DNA of 64,000 nt, from NCBI GenBank assembly GCA_013416395.1, contig JACCEP010000001.1:744001-808000 (forward strand). Direction: 5' to 3'. The notes under the pieces were generated by a model. It was not told where the DNA came from, made no database searches, and saw nothing but the letters and a program-made list of their open reading frames with translations. Position numbers and translations under genes: made by a program. The DNA comes from Alcaligenaceae bacterium (lineage in GTDB: Bacteria > Pseudomonadota > Gammaproteobacteria > Burkholderiales > Burkholderiaceae_B). Numbering within the stretch: the stretch's first letter is position 1; every line of letters begins with the position of its first letter. Below, in pieces: positions 1 through 8,686 of this stretch.

Positions 1-18
1 TAAAAAAAGAGAGTAGAC

Positions 19-1245
19 ATGAGTGGACCGCTGGAAGGCGTACGTATCATTGATATGACAACGGTGTTGATGGGGCCTTACGCATCGCAAATGCTGGGCG
101 ATATGGGCGCTGACGTCATTAAGGTAGAGTCGCCTCAAGGTGACCTGGTGCGTGATCTGGGGCCTATGCGCCACAAGCATATGGGGGCGCTGTTTTTGCA
201 TGTTAATCGCAGCAAGCGCGCCATCATGCTGGACGTCAAACAGCCTGAAGGGCGCGAAGCGCTATTGCGGCTTATTGCCGATGCCGATGTGCTGCTCTAC
301 AACATACGGCCGCAGTCCATGGATAGGCTAGGCCTTTCATACGAAACCGTGGCCGCAGTAAACCCGCGCATTCTGTACGTGGGCACATTCGGGTTTGGCC
401 AGGAAGGCCCTTACGCCGCCAAGCCCGCGTTTGATGACCTGATACAGGGCGCAATAGGCCTGCCATCGCTGATTCAACAGGCAGGCTCTGACGTGCCTCG
501 CTATGTTCCCGCAAACATCGTGGACCGAACCATGGGCGTGTTTGCGGTCTCGTCGCTGTGCGCTGCGCTGTATCACAGGGAAAAAACCGGTCGGGGCCAG
601 CGCATCGATATTCCTATGTTTGAAACCATGGTCAGTCACTTATTGGGAGACCATATTGGTGGTGCGACCTATGATCCTCCATTAGGTGCACCGGGCTATG
701 CGCGGCTTCTGACGCCTGAGCGGCGCCCTTACAAAACCAGTGATGGTTATGTCTGTGCCGTCATTTACAACAACAAGCAGTGGGCATCGTTTTACAAGGC
801 AATAGGCCGCGAGGGGGAAATCGACAATGACCCGCGGTTTAAAGACCTGGACACTCGCAATAGCCACATTGATGAATTGCAGAGAATGGTTTCCGAGATA
901 TTTCTCGAGCGCACGACCAAAGAGTGGTTGGAGCTGCTTGAAAAGGTTGATGTGCCATGCATGCCTCTGCATACGCTCACTTCGATTTTTGACGACCCGC
1001 ATCTTAAAGCCGTTGACCTGTTCCAGTGGGAAGATCACCCCACCGAAGGGCGTATACGTCGTGTAGGTGTGCCAACGAAATGGTCAGACTCTCAGCCCGA
1101 ACCCCGCAGTTCCGCCCCTGAATTTGGTCAGCACAGCATAGAGGTATTGCGCGAGGCGGGTTACAGCCTCGAGGAAATTGATGCGTTGATACAAAAAGGG
1201 GTTACCTGCGGCGTGGCTAACGATACTGCGAAGCACGCGTCATGA
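19..1245 (+). CDS. CaiB/BaiF family (class III) CoA-transferase
   Basis: This cytoplasmic enzyme of 408 aa would move CoA between carboxylic acids. The N-terminus has the family's Rossmann-like opening (GVRIIDMTTVLMGPYASQML) followed by a GADVIKVE segment. Asp169 in NIVDRTMG sits where the family's catalytic Asp (Asp169 of formyl-CoA transferase) is expected. A GAGAG-like purine-rich stretch precedes the ATG. The stop overlaps the start of the next CoA-transferase by four bases, so the two are probably co-translated and may form a heteromer. Which acid is activated is unknown. The TRAP genes, acyl-CoA dehydrogenase and MaoC proteins downstream point to a short, perhaps dicarboxylic, acid. Confidence 0.9.
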   Translation: MSGPLEGVRIIDMTTVLMGPYASQMLGDMGADVIKVESPQGDLVRDLGPMRHKHMGALFLHVNRSKRAIMLDVKQPEGREALLRLIADADVLLYNIRPQSMDRLGLSYETVAAVNPRILYVGTFGFGQEGPYAAKPAFDDLIQGAIGLPSLIQQAGSDVPRYVPANIVDRTMGVFAVSSLCAALYHREKTGRGQRIDIPMFETMVSHLLGDHIGGATYDPPLGAPGYARLLTPERRPYKTSDGYVCAVIYNNKQWASFYKAIGREGEIDNDPRFKDLDTRNSHIDELQRMVSEIFLERTTKEWLELLEKVDVPCMPLHTLTSIFDDPHLKAVDLFQWEDHPTEGRIRRVGVPTKWSDSQPEPRSSAPEFGQHSIEVLREAGYSLEEIDALIQKGVTCGVANDTAKHAS

Positions 1246-2357
1246 AAGCCCCCAACGCATGGAGGCCGCTGGCCGGCGTGAAGGTGGCAGATTTTTCGGT
1301 GTTGCTGCCCGGCCCGCTGACTACCGTCGTGTTGGCCGATTTGGGGGCTGACGTCGTAAAAATTGAGCCACCAGGCGGCGACGCAGCCCGAGCGATTCTT
1401 CCTGAACTTTTTGAATCGGTAAATCGCAACAAGCGCAGCGTGGTGCTTGATCTGAAAAGTGAAGCAGGCCGCAGCGAGGTTGAAGGCATCGCACGCTGGG
1501 CTGATGTGGTGATCGAAACGTTTCGTCCGGGCGTGGCTGATCGCATTGGCATAGGCTTTGATGCGCTGTCCGTCATAAACCCACGGCTGGTGTATTGCTC
1601 GTTATCGGGTTATGGGCAAGATGGGCCATGGCGGGACAAGCCGGGACACGACTTGAACTACCTTGCCGCAGCCGGTGCGCTTGCCTTCCCGGGCTCTTGG
1701 GGCGGGAAGCCAGCGCGATCGAGTGTGCCCATTGCAGATATTGTTGCTGGAGGGTTGGCGGCCAGTGCAATTTTAGCGGCCTTGCGCGAGTGCGAGCAAA
1801 GAAATCAGCCTGTTCATCTTGACCTCAGTCTTTTCGAGTCAGCCTTCTTCTGCACCGCAATGCGGCATGGGCTGGACGATGACACAGACCCCTCAGCCCA
1901 CTTGTTTCCAGGGAATGACGTGTATGAAACCGCCGATGGAGGCATGCTCTCTCTGGGGCTGGTAGAGGATCAGTTCTGGGCGGCCTTTTGTCGCGTGGTG
2001 GCGGTTGATGCGCCTGATCTGGCGGATGCTAGATTCGCCGCCGCTGCCGACAGGCGCAGGCAGGGCGACGAACTCACGACAATCTTTAAAAAACTGATGT
2101 TGAGCCATAGCGTGGATGAGTGGTGTAGGCGGCTGCAAGGCAGTGACGTGCCATTTGAAGTATGTGTGACGCCGGCACAGGCAGCACGCTCCGATCATGT
2201 GCAAAGCCGTGGGCGTGTCGCAGAGAATTCGGGACGACGTTATGTGCCCTTTCCCGTTACGGTCGATGGCGATAAAAGGCCAGCGGTTGAGCACTGTGCG
2301 CCGGCATTGGGATCAGATACCCAACGTTTTCTGGAATCGCTGCAGTCATTCAAATAG
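1242..2357 (+). CDS. CaiB/BaiF family CoA-transferase, second paralogue
   Basis: This is a 371-aa class III CoA-transferase and a diverged paralogue of the gene before it, with which it overlaps (ATGA). It has the same N-terminal pattern (GVKVADFSVLLPGPLTTVVLADLGADVVKIE) and a candidate catalytic Asp166 in PIADIVAGG. It is somewhat shorter than typical single-gene members (about 400 aa), with the reduction towards the C-terminal part. Paired CaiB genes occur where the active enzyme is a two-subunit complex, as in succinyl-CoA:benzylsuccinate or succinyl-CoA:L-malate CoA-transferases; that comparison is inference. The next gene starts 37 bases downstream. Confidence 0.88.
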   Translation: MKAPNAWRPLAGVKVADFSVLLPGPLTTVVLADLGADVVKIEPPGGDAARAILPELFESVNRNKRSVVLDLKSEAGRSEVEGIARWADVVIETFRPGVADRIGIGFDALSVINPRLVYCSLSGYGQDGPWRDKPGHDLNYLAAAGALAFPGSWGGKPARSSVPIADIVAGGLAASAILAALRECEQRNQPVHLDLSLFESAFFCTAMRHGLDDDTDPSAHLFPGNDVYETADGGMLSLGLVEDQFWAAFCRVVAVDAPDLADARFAAAADRRRQGDELTTIFKKLMLSHSVDEWCRRLQGSDVPFEVCVTPAQAARSDHVQSRGRVAENSGRRYVPFPVTVDGDKRPAVEHCAPALGSDTQRFLESLQSFK

Positions 2358-2394
2358 CTGAGGTTCACCGTGTTCATTCCGTCAAGGAGTCGCT

Positions 2395-3669
2395 GTGCCG
2401 AGTAAGCGTGAGCCCAAGATTATTCAACCCGAAGAGCTTGACCATTACATCAGGCCGGGTGACCACATTGTGTGGAGCCAGGGGACGGCGGAACCTCTAA
2501 CGCTGACGGAATCATTTGTTCAGCAACGGTCTGCCTTTACAGGTTCTACGGTGTTTGTCGGCATTACGCACTCAACCACGTTAGGGCCAGCCCACACCGA
2601 TCATCTGTCTTTCTCAAGTTATTGCGGGCTGGCGCAAAACCGGCGGCTGGTTGACGCTGACGTACTTAACATTATCCCGGCTCACTGCTCACAACTGCCG
2701 GCTTTCTTTAGCAGCGGTGTAATTGCGTGTGATGTGGTTTTTCTTCATATAAGCAGACCGGGGCCCAACGGAAAGCCGAGCCTGGGTATTGGCCATGACT
2801 ATCTGCTGGCAGCGGCACAGCGCGCCCGCGTTGTCATCGCCGAAATGAACGACCAAATGCCCTGGACATACGGCAGCAGCGACCTCGATGGTGTGCAGAT
2901 TGACGCCGTGGTGCACAGCTCGCGCGAGCTACTGGAAGTTGCGCCAGGCACCATTACCGATACAGAGCGTCGCATTGCGCGTTATGCGACGGAGTTTATT
3001 GGCGACGGTGCGGTGCTTGAAATGGGTATCGGTGGCATCCCTGATGCCATTCTGGCTTCCTTGGGCGACAGGCGTGACTTGGGTATTCATTCGGGCATGA
3101 TTGGTGACAGTGCCGTGGGCTTGATTGAGGCAGGGTCCGTAACCAATGCCTTGAAATCAGTCGATGCCGGCGTTACGGTTGCGGGCGTTTTGCTCGGATC
3201 TCAACGCTTGTACGACTTCGCCCGACAGAACCGGGGCATTCAGGTACGTCCGGCCAACTACACGCACAACCATAAAGTGCTCGCGAGCATAGATGGCTTT
3301 ACCGCGATCAACTCTGCCATAGAGGTAGACCTTACCGGCCAAGTCAATGCAGAGTGTATAGCGGGTCGCTATGTGGGCGCCGTCGGAGGGCAGGTCGACT
3401 TTGTGCGTGGTGCCCTGGCAGCAAAAAATGGGTGCTCCATGATTGCTTTGCCCTCAACGGCAAAACAGGGAGCCACAAGCCGGATTGTGCCGACGCTAGG
3501 TGGGCCAGTCACGACCTTGCGCACTGACGCCGATGTCTTTGTGACGGAGTGGGGGGCTGCACAGCTTAAGGGGCAATCGCTGAACGAGCGGGTGCGGCGA
3601 ATGATCGCCATCGCGCACCCTGCTCATCGCGAAGCGTTAACACAGCAAGCCAGGCATTTAAGGCAGTGA
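2395..3669 (+). CDS. Acetyl-CoA hydrolase/transferase family protein (4-hydroxybutyrate CoA-transferase-like)
   Basis: The 424-aa protein belongs to the class I acetyl-CoA hydrolase/CoA-transferase family, whose members transfer CoA through a glutamyl-CoA thioester. The start is a GTG preceded by AAGGAG. Recognisable parts are the N-terminal CoA-transferase half, the glycine-rich EMGIGGIPDAIL segment near the middle, and the SAIEVDLTGQVN segment carrying the likely nucleophilic Glu. It is a third, unrelated CoA-transferase directly behind two class III enzymes, so the locus has redundant or sequential CoA-transfer steps. Acetyl-CoA as donor is an inference from the family. It is followed by a 140-bp gap before the IclR gene. 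Confidence 0.85.
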   Translation: MPSKREPKIIQPEELDHYIRPGDHIVWSQGTAEPLTLTESFVQQRSAFTGSTVFVGITHSTTLGPAHTDHLSFSSYCGLAQNRRLVDADVLNIIPAHCSQLPAFFSSGVIACDVVFLHISRPGPNGKPSLGIGHDYLLAAAQRARVVIAEMNDQMPWTYGSSDLDGVQIDAVVHSSRELLEVAPGTITDTERRIARYATEFIGDGAVLEMGIGGIPDAILASLGDRRDLGIHSGMIGDSAVGLIEAGSVTNALKSVDAGVTVAGVLLGSQRLYDFARQNRGIQVRPANYTHNHKVLASIDGFTAINSAIEVDLTGQVNAECIAGRYVGAVGGQVDFVRGALAAKNGCSMIALPSTAKQGATSRIVPTLGGPVTTLRTDADVFVTEWGAAQLKGQSLNERVRRMIAIAHPAHREALTQQARHLRQ

Positions 3670-3676
3670 GTACAGG

Positions 3677-3788
3677 GACGCGCGCGTCGCTGCACGTATC
3701 TTAGTTGCCTGATTTAACTAGGGTTTGTCCGTAATTCACGTAACTTTTTGTTGACATGAAATTCGGTTAGGGCAAACTATATTCATGT
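3677..3788 (+). promoter_or_regulatory. Intergenic region before the IclR gene: palindromes and TTGACA element
   Basis: Three things are visible. GACGCGCGCGTC (3677-3688) is a perfect 12-bp palindrome just after the transferase stop. TTGACA at 3751-3756 matches the sigma70 -35 consensus, but only a weak -10 (AAACTAT, about 3774-3780) lies at suitable spacing. ACATGAA (3754-3760) and TTCATGT (3782-3788) form a 7-bp inverted repeat spanning this promoter-like stretch. Autoregulation by the IclR protein encoded just downstream would explain a dyad here, but this is inference. Confidence 0.3.
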
Positions 3789-3809
3789 ATGAGAAAACTG
3801 TGAGCCACG

Positions 3810-4544
3810 ATGAATGTTAAAACCGCGGGCCGCACCCTTGATGTTTTTGAGGTGTTCGCGAGTAAGCAGAAGCCTCTCAACCTGTCTGAGCTGGCCCACG
3901 AACTAGATATACCCGTGTCCAGTTGTTTTGCCTTGGTGCGTACGCTGGAAAGTCGTGGCTATTTGTACATGATGGCCACTCGCAAGGATATTTACCCGAC
4001 CAGGCGCATTCTTGATGTGGCCAACACAATTGCTGCCAGCGATGTGGTGCTTGAGAGAGTCGGGCCCATTCTGACTGAGTTGCGCGACGTAACAGGTGAA
4101 ACCGCAGTGATCAGTAAGCGCCAGGGCGATCAAATTGTTTACCTGGACGTCTGCAACTCAGAAAAAAGCATTCGTTATTACAGCACTGCTGGCGAATTCA
4201 AAATGATGCACAGCAGTTCGGTTGGCAAAGCCTTTCTTGGTGCTTTGACCAATACAGAACTGGACAAAACATTGAGCCGTCTTAAGCTCACAGGCCTGAC
4301 ACCGCATACCCTCACGACCCGCAAGGCATTAAAGACCGACTTGCGATTGTCGCGTGAGCGGGGGTGGTACACGAATATTAGTGAAAGCGTTGTTGATCTG
4401 GTCGGGGTCGCCGTCACCGCAGAGGTAGGCAACGATCGCTATGGCATTTCAATTGTGGGCCCCGAGTACCGCATTATTCCCACGCTGGATTTTCATGCGA
4501 AAGCCCTGCTGCACGCCAAGCAACGTATCGAAGAAAATGGATGA
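3810..4544 (+). CDS. IclR family transcriptional regulator
   Basis: The protein of 244 aa has an N-terminal winged helix-turn-helix (residues about 5-65, with the SELAHELDIPVSSCFALVRTLESRGYL recognition region) and a C-terminal ligand-binding domain (SSSVGKAFLGAL; the VAVTAEV and GISIVGPEYR strands). It lies between the CoA-transferases and the TRAP genes on the same strand, so it probably controls this locus in response to the transported acid or its CoA ester. No strong ribosome site is seen before the ATG. The ligand cannot be predicted. Confidence 0.88.
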   Translation: MNVKTAGRTLDVFEVFASKQKPLNLSELAHELDIPVSSCFALVRTLESRGYLYMMATRKDIYPTRRILDVANTIAASDVVLERVGPILTELRDVTGETAVISKRQGDQIVYLDVCNSEKSIRYYSTAGEFKMMHSSSVGKAFLGALTNTELDKTLSRLKLTGLTPHTLTTRKALKTDLRLSRERGWYTNISESVVDLVGVAVTAEVGNDRYGISIVGPEYRIIPTLDFHAKALLHAKQRIEENG

Positions 4545-4566
4545 GCCGCATTGAAAAATGTGCGGC
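4545..4566 (+). other. Short stem-loop after the IclR gene
   Basis: GCCGCA and TGCGGC form a 6-bp stem around a 10-base A-rich loop immediately after the IclR stop codon. There is no following U-run, so it is not a classical intrinsic terminator. It may be a processing or attenuation structure between the regulator and the transporter genes. Confidence 0.3.
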
Positions 4567-4618
4567 CTTGCACGGCGACATAAACGACTAACAATAAATT
4601 GATAAAGGAGGAGACCCG

Positions 4619-5170
4619 ATGAGCCTGCTGGAAAGATTCAGCCGTGTGTTGACTGTCTGCGAACGTTTTATGAATGGCGTTGCCGTCATCATGATGTTCC
4701 TGATCATGATAATCGTCGTCATGGACGTTATGCTGCGCTACTTTTTTAACTCACCGTTAGCGTGGTCATACGAGCTGATTTCCTTGTACCTGATGGTAGG
4801 GCTGTTCTTCTTCACGCTTTCTGATGCGCTCAGGGAGAACGTTCACGTCAGCGTGGATCTTCTTCATAAATACATGCCGCTGCGTCTACGTCATGCCGCA
4901 GACATGCTGGGCTATGGGTGTGCAAGCCTCGTCTTTGCCGCCATTGTCTACGTATCGGTTCAGCGCACCTATGTAAGCTTTATTGATCACGACGTCATTG
5001 CCGGAAGCATCCCCTGGCCGACCTGGCTTTCCAATATCGCCGTGCCAATTGGCGCCGGGCTCATGCTGTTGCGCATGTTGCATCGTTTCGTAGGGCACAC
5101 CCTTTCTTTAATCGCTGGTCGATCGGTCATCGAATTGCCGCCGGTTTCAGGTTCTGAAGGGGCTAACTGA
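4619..5170 (+). CDS. TRAP transporter small permease (DctQ-type)
   Basis: This 183-aa inner-membrane protein has four predicted hydrophobic segments (about residues 15-40, 50-70, 95-115 and 135-155), with the usual DctQ pattern including LRYFFNSPLAWSYEL. It is preceded by a near-ideal AGGAGG ribosome site. Its stop overlaps the start of the large permease (TGATG), as is usual for TRAP operons. The small subunit pairs with DctM in Na+- or H+-driven import of carboxylates delivered by the periplasmic receptor. Confidence 0.9.
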   Translation: MSLLERFSRVLTVCERFMNGVAVIMMFLIMIIVVMDVMLRYFFNSPLAWSYELISLYLMVGLFFFTLSDALRENVHVSVDLLHKYMPLRLRHAADMLGYGCASLVFAAIVYVSVQRTYVSFIDHDVIAGSIPWPTWLSNIAVPIGAGLMLLRMLHRFVGHTLSLIAGRSVIELPPVSGSEGAN

Positions 5171-6456
5171 TGCTGGTTACTTTTGTTTTGTTATTTCTGG
5201 TCGTGTTGCTTGCCAGCGGCACGCCAGTGGGCCTGGCCATGGCGGTTGCGGGTGCGGCAGGTTTATATGGCATGGGCGGGTTGCCTATGGTCTTGGGTAT
5301 TCTTGAGACCAGTCCGTTTTCTGCAGCCAGCTCGTACGAACTGATCACTGTTCCCATGTTTTTGTTGATGGCTGAGTTCGTTATTTTGAGTGGCGTGGCT
5401 GATAACCTGTTCAAAGCGGCGGCAACCTGCGTTGGTCGTATACCGGGAGGGCTGGGTATGGCCACAGCACTAGCCGGTGCAGGGTTTGGCGCTATTTCCG
5501 GTTCTAGCACGGCGTCAGCAGCAACGCTGTCGGCTACCACCATCCCCGCCATGCTCAAGCAGGGCTACGAGCCCAAGCTTGCCTGCGGTGTTGTGGCTAT
5601 CTCGGGCACGCTGGCCATGCTGATTCCGCCCAGCATTGCATTGATTCTGTACGGCATTATTGCTGATGTCAGCATAGGGCAGCTACTGGTCGGCGGCGTG
5701 ATCCCGGGGATCCTGGTCACCTTGGCAATTATGGGCACAGTTTATTTTCTGGTGATGCAAGACCGGTCGCGTGCACCGCGCGGGCGCTCATATACGCTAC
5801 GTGAAAAGCTGTCTTCGCTAAAGGTAGTGTGGGCGATGCTGTTTCTGTTCTTTGCCGTTACGGGTTTGATTTACACCGGTGTGGCAACGCCAACTGAAGC
5901 GTCGGGGCTGGGTGCATTTGGCGCGTTTTTATTGGCCTGCAATGCACGCAAGGTAACGCTGAAAACAACCTATACGTCGTTGACACGTGCTGCGCATACA
6001 AGCTGCATGATCGTGCTGATTATTCTGGGCGCCCACATATTTGGGTATTTCTTTACGCTTACTCAAAGCACGCAAGATCTGGTGCGTTGGGTGGGTGATC
6101 TGGACACCTCGCGTTGGGTGATTATGGCATTCATCCTGTTGGGGTACGTGATATTGGGGTGCGTCATGGATCAGATCGCAATACTGATTCTGACCGTGCC
6201 AGTGGTGCTGCCTCTTGTGGTGTCTATGGGCTTTGATCCGGTGTGGTTTGGTGTGGTGGTTGTTGTGACGGCGGAGGTCGGAATGGTAACCCCGCCTGTG
6301 GGTTTGAACGCCTTTGTGGTGGCGCGTTACACGGGGCGACCTTTGTCAGAAATATTCATGGGCGTCATGCCCCATGTTTTCGCGCATATTGTCGTTATCG
6401 CATTGTTCGTTGCATTTCCCCAGATTGTTTTGTGGTTGCCTTCAACCATGAGATAA
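5170..6456 (+). CDS. TRAP transporter large permease (DctM-type)
   Basis: The 428-aa polytopic membrane protein has about 12 hydrophobic helices and family motifs including the GAGFGAISGSSTASAATLS segment (residues about 98-118) and GMVTPPVGLNAFVV near the C-terminus. It is the transport-catalysing subunit. It is translationally coupled to the small permease and followed by two receptor genes. Substrate choice is made by the receptors; the surrounding CoA enzymes suggest an organic acid. Confidence 0.92.
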   Translation: MLVTFVLLFLVVLLASGTPVGLAMAVAGAAGLYGMGGLPMVLGILETSPFSAASSYELITVPMFLLMAEFVILSGVADNLFKAAATCVGRIPGGLGMATALAGAGFGAISGSSTASAATLSATTIPAMLKQGYEPKLACGVVAISGTLAMLIPPSIALILYGIIADVSIGQLLVGGVIPGILVTLAIMGTVYFLVMQDRSRAPRGRSYTLREKLSSLKVVWAMLFLFFAVTGLIYTGVATPTEASGLGAFGAFLLACNARKVTLKTTYTSLTRAAHTSCMIVLIILGAHIFGYFFTLTQSTQDLVRWVGDLDTSRWVIMAFILLGYVILGCVMDQIAILILTVPVVLPLVVSMGFDPVWFGVVVVVTAEVGMVTPPVGLNAFVVARYTGRPLSEIFMGVMPHVFAHIVVIALFVAFPQIVLWLPSTMR

Positions 6457-6527
6457 GCGTGGCTGGTCGGTCTGCCCACCCCGCCAGGGGTAAGCAGAAT
6501 TCGTTGGATTAAATGAGGAGACAAAAA

Positions 6528-7556
6528 ATGAAACACGTAAAAAAACATGCACTCTTGGCCGTCTCTATGGCGGCCCTATTGGGTGTATCGCAGTCAGGCA
6601 GCGCCGCTGATGCCGTGAAGCTGAGGGTGGCAGACTCTTTCCCTGCAGGGCATTACATACCTAAAGCATTGACCAAGCCATTTATGGATGAAGTCGCCAA
6701 GCGCACCAACAATGCCGTCAAGTTTGAATACTATCCGGCCGAGCAGCTCGGTAAGGCTAAGGATATGTTGTCGTTAACGCAGTCAGGGGTTACCGATATC
6801 GCCTATGTGGCCCCATCGTTTGTCAGTGACAAAATGCCTTTAGCGGCGGTAGCAGAGCTGCCAGGCAATTTCAGCGAGTCATGTCAGGGTACGGCGGCAT
6901 ATTGGGAGTTGGTGAAAAAGGGCGGAATTCTCGATGAAAAAGAGTTCAAGCCGCTGGGCGTTCGCGTGCTGTTTACATTGGTGTTGCCGCCGTACCAGGT
7001 TTTTCTTGGAAAGAGTGAATTCAAAGATCTGAAAAGCCTGGAGGGTTTGAAGATTCGTACCAGCGGTGGAGCCAAAGACATCGCGGCGCGCAAGCTTAAG
7101 GCAGTACCCGTTCAAATGGCTACCCCCGAGGTGCGCGAGGCATTATCCCGCGGCACCATCGATGGCATGCTTTTCCCCTATTCAAGCATCATCTCTTACG
7201 ACCTGCAGGGTTTGGTAAAGCACTCTACCGTGGGTGAAAACTTCGGAAGCTTCGTTGTCAACTACGTAATCAGCGACAAGAGCTGGAACAGCCTGTCGCC
7301 CGAGGTGCAGAACGCATTGATGGAGGTCGGCCACGAGATGACCGCGAAGGGCTGCAAGGTCTCTGAAGAGCGGGAAAAAGAAGACATGAAGACGATAGAA
7401 AAAGCAGGCGATACGCTTGTGACGCTGTCGGCTGATGACAAGAAAGAGGTTCACGACCTGATGAGTTCCGTGGGTCAAGAGTGGGCAGCGGCGCTGGACA
7501 AGCGTGGCAAGGCAGGTACAGAAGTGCTCGACGCTTACAAAGGGGCGCTTAAATGA
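6528..7556 (+). CDS. TRAP transporter substrate-binding protein DctP, copy 1
   Basis: This periplasmic receptor is 342 aa from the ATG at 6528. That start is chosen because GAGGAG lies seven bases upstream, whereas the in-frame ATG at 6513 overlaps that site. Residues 1 to about 27 form a signal peptide ending near GSAADA. The mature domain has DctP features such as FEYYPAEQLGKAKDML and the LKIRTSGG segment with the Arg that usually binds the substrate carboxylate. It overlaps the next gene, a paralogue, by four bases. Confidence 0.9.
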   Translation: MKHVKKHALLAVSMAALLGVSQSGSAADAVKLRVADSFPAGHYIPKALTKPFMDEVAKRTNNAVKFEYYPAEQLGKAKDMLSLTQSGVTDIAYVAPSFVSDKMPLAAVAELPGNFSESCQGTAAYWELVKKGGILDEKEFKPLGVRVLFTLVLPPYQVFLGKSEFKDLKSLEGLKIRTSGGAKDIAARKLKAVPVQMATPEVREALSRGTIDGMLFPYSSIISYDLQGLVKHSTVGENFGSFVVNYVISDKSWNSLSPEVQNALMEVGHEMTAKGCKVSEEREKEDMKTIEKAGDTLVTLSADDKKEVHDLMSSVGQEWAAALDKRGKAGTEVLDAYKGALK

Positions 7557-8578
7557 AAGTAAAGCACCTGGCGCGAGTGGTTCCGCTGGCTTTGATTGCC
7601 TTGGGCGCTTCAAGCGGTGTTGTTGCGAAAGAAAAGCTCAGGGTGGCCGACTCACTTCCAGCAGGCCACTATTTTTCTGAATACGCCACCAAGTACTGGA
7701 TGGAGGAGGTCACCAAGGCAACAAATGGCGAAGTGACCTTCGAGTACTACCCTGCAGAGCAACTGGGCAAAGCGAAAGACATGCTTGCCCTGACGCAGTC
7801 GGGCGTGGCGGACGTGGGGTATGTGGTGCCCTCGTACATCTCGGACAAAATGCCACTGTCATCCGTTGCGGAGCTGCCGGGCAGTTTCGCTGACGCATGT
7901 TCGGCCACGCTTGCTTATTTAAAGCTGGCTCAGGGCGATGGCATTTTGGCGCAGAAAGAGTTTGCACCCAACGGCGTGCGTTTAATGTTTGCGTTGGTGG
8001 TGCCCCCGTACCAGGCCTTTTCTGCAAAGAAGCCACTGGAAAGCATCAGCGATCTGAAGGGGCTCAAAATACGTACGGCAGGTGCCGCCATGGAGGCCAC
8101 AGTACGCAGCTTTGGAGGCGTTCCGGTGCGTATGGCGGCGCCTGAGTTGTATGAGTCACTTTCGCGCGGCACGCTTGATGGGATGTTGTTTCCGTATGCC
8201 AGCATGATCTCGTATGACTTGCCCGTCATCACGAAATACGGCACAACAGGTGAAAACTTTGGCAGCGCGGCGCTCACCTACATTATCAGTGAGGCCCGGT
8301 GGAAAAAGTTGTCACCTGACGTTCAGAAAGCCATGGCCGAGGCAGGGGTGAAGGCCACGCAGAGAGCATGCCGAATGACGGATGAAGAAACTGAATCCAA
8401 CATAGAAAAGTTGCGCAGCAAAGGCGTCAAGCTGGTTACGTTTTCTGGCGACGATCGCCAGGCCATTGATAAGAGCAGGGCGGATGTCAGTAAACAATGG
8501 GCGAAGGCGCTCGACGAGCGCGGCAAGCCTGGCACCGAAGTGCTTAAAAGCTTTGAGGCAGCCTTGGCAAACAAGTAA
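7553..8578 (+). CDS. TRAP transporter substrate-binding protein DctP, copy 2 (tandem paralogue)
   Basis: This second DctP receptor (341 aa) has its own signal peptide (about residues 1-25, ending GVVAKEK). It is clearly a duplicate of the preceding receptor: both share the ADS.PAGHY opening, FEYYPAEQLGKAKDML, SRGT.DGMLFPY and the KRGKAGTEVL/ERGKPGTEVL tail, with many differences between them. The LKIRTAGA segment keeps the carboxylate-binding Arg. One permease pair with two receptors suggests that two related acids enter by the same channel. A hairpin follows the gene. Confidence 0.9.
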   Translation: MKVKHLARVVPLALIALGASSGVVAKEKLRVADSLPAGHYFSEYATKYWMEEVTKATNGEVTFEYYPAEQLGKAKDMLALTQSGVADVGYVVPSYISDKMPLSSVAELPGSFADACSATLAYLKLAQGDGILAQKEFAPNGVRLMFALVVPPYQAFSAKKPLESISDLKGLKIRTAGAAMEATVRSFGGVPVRMAAPELYESLSRGTLDGMLFPYASMISYDLPVITKYGTTGENFGSAALTYIISEARWKKLSPDVQKAMAEAGVKATQRACRMTDEETESNIEKLRSKGVKLVTFSGDDRQAIDKSRADVSKQWAKALDERGKPGTEVLKSFEAALANK

Positions 8579-8592
8579 GTAAAGACCGCTAG

Positions 8593-8621
8593 CACGCTTG
8601 CCTTGGCCGTGGGCAAGCGTG
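8593..8621 (+). terminator. Strong stem-loop between the TRAP genes and the acyl-CoA dehydrogenase
   Basis: CACGCTTGCC (8593-8602) and GGCAAGCGTG (8612-8621) form a perfect 10-bp stem with a 9-base loop, placed 14 bases after the receptor stop. There is no U-tract, so it could be a factor-dependent terminator or an mRNA stabiliser that separates transporter from enzyme expression. Confidence 0.4.
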
Positions 8622-8686
8622 TGTTAGTGCGCCCTGGCGCGAAGACGGTTGCGTTATCAATCACAAATTACCTGGAAACGAACACC

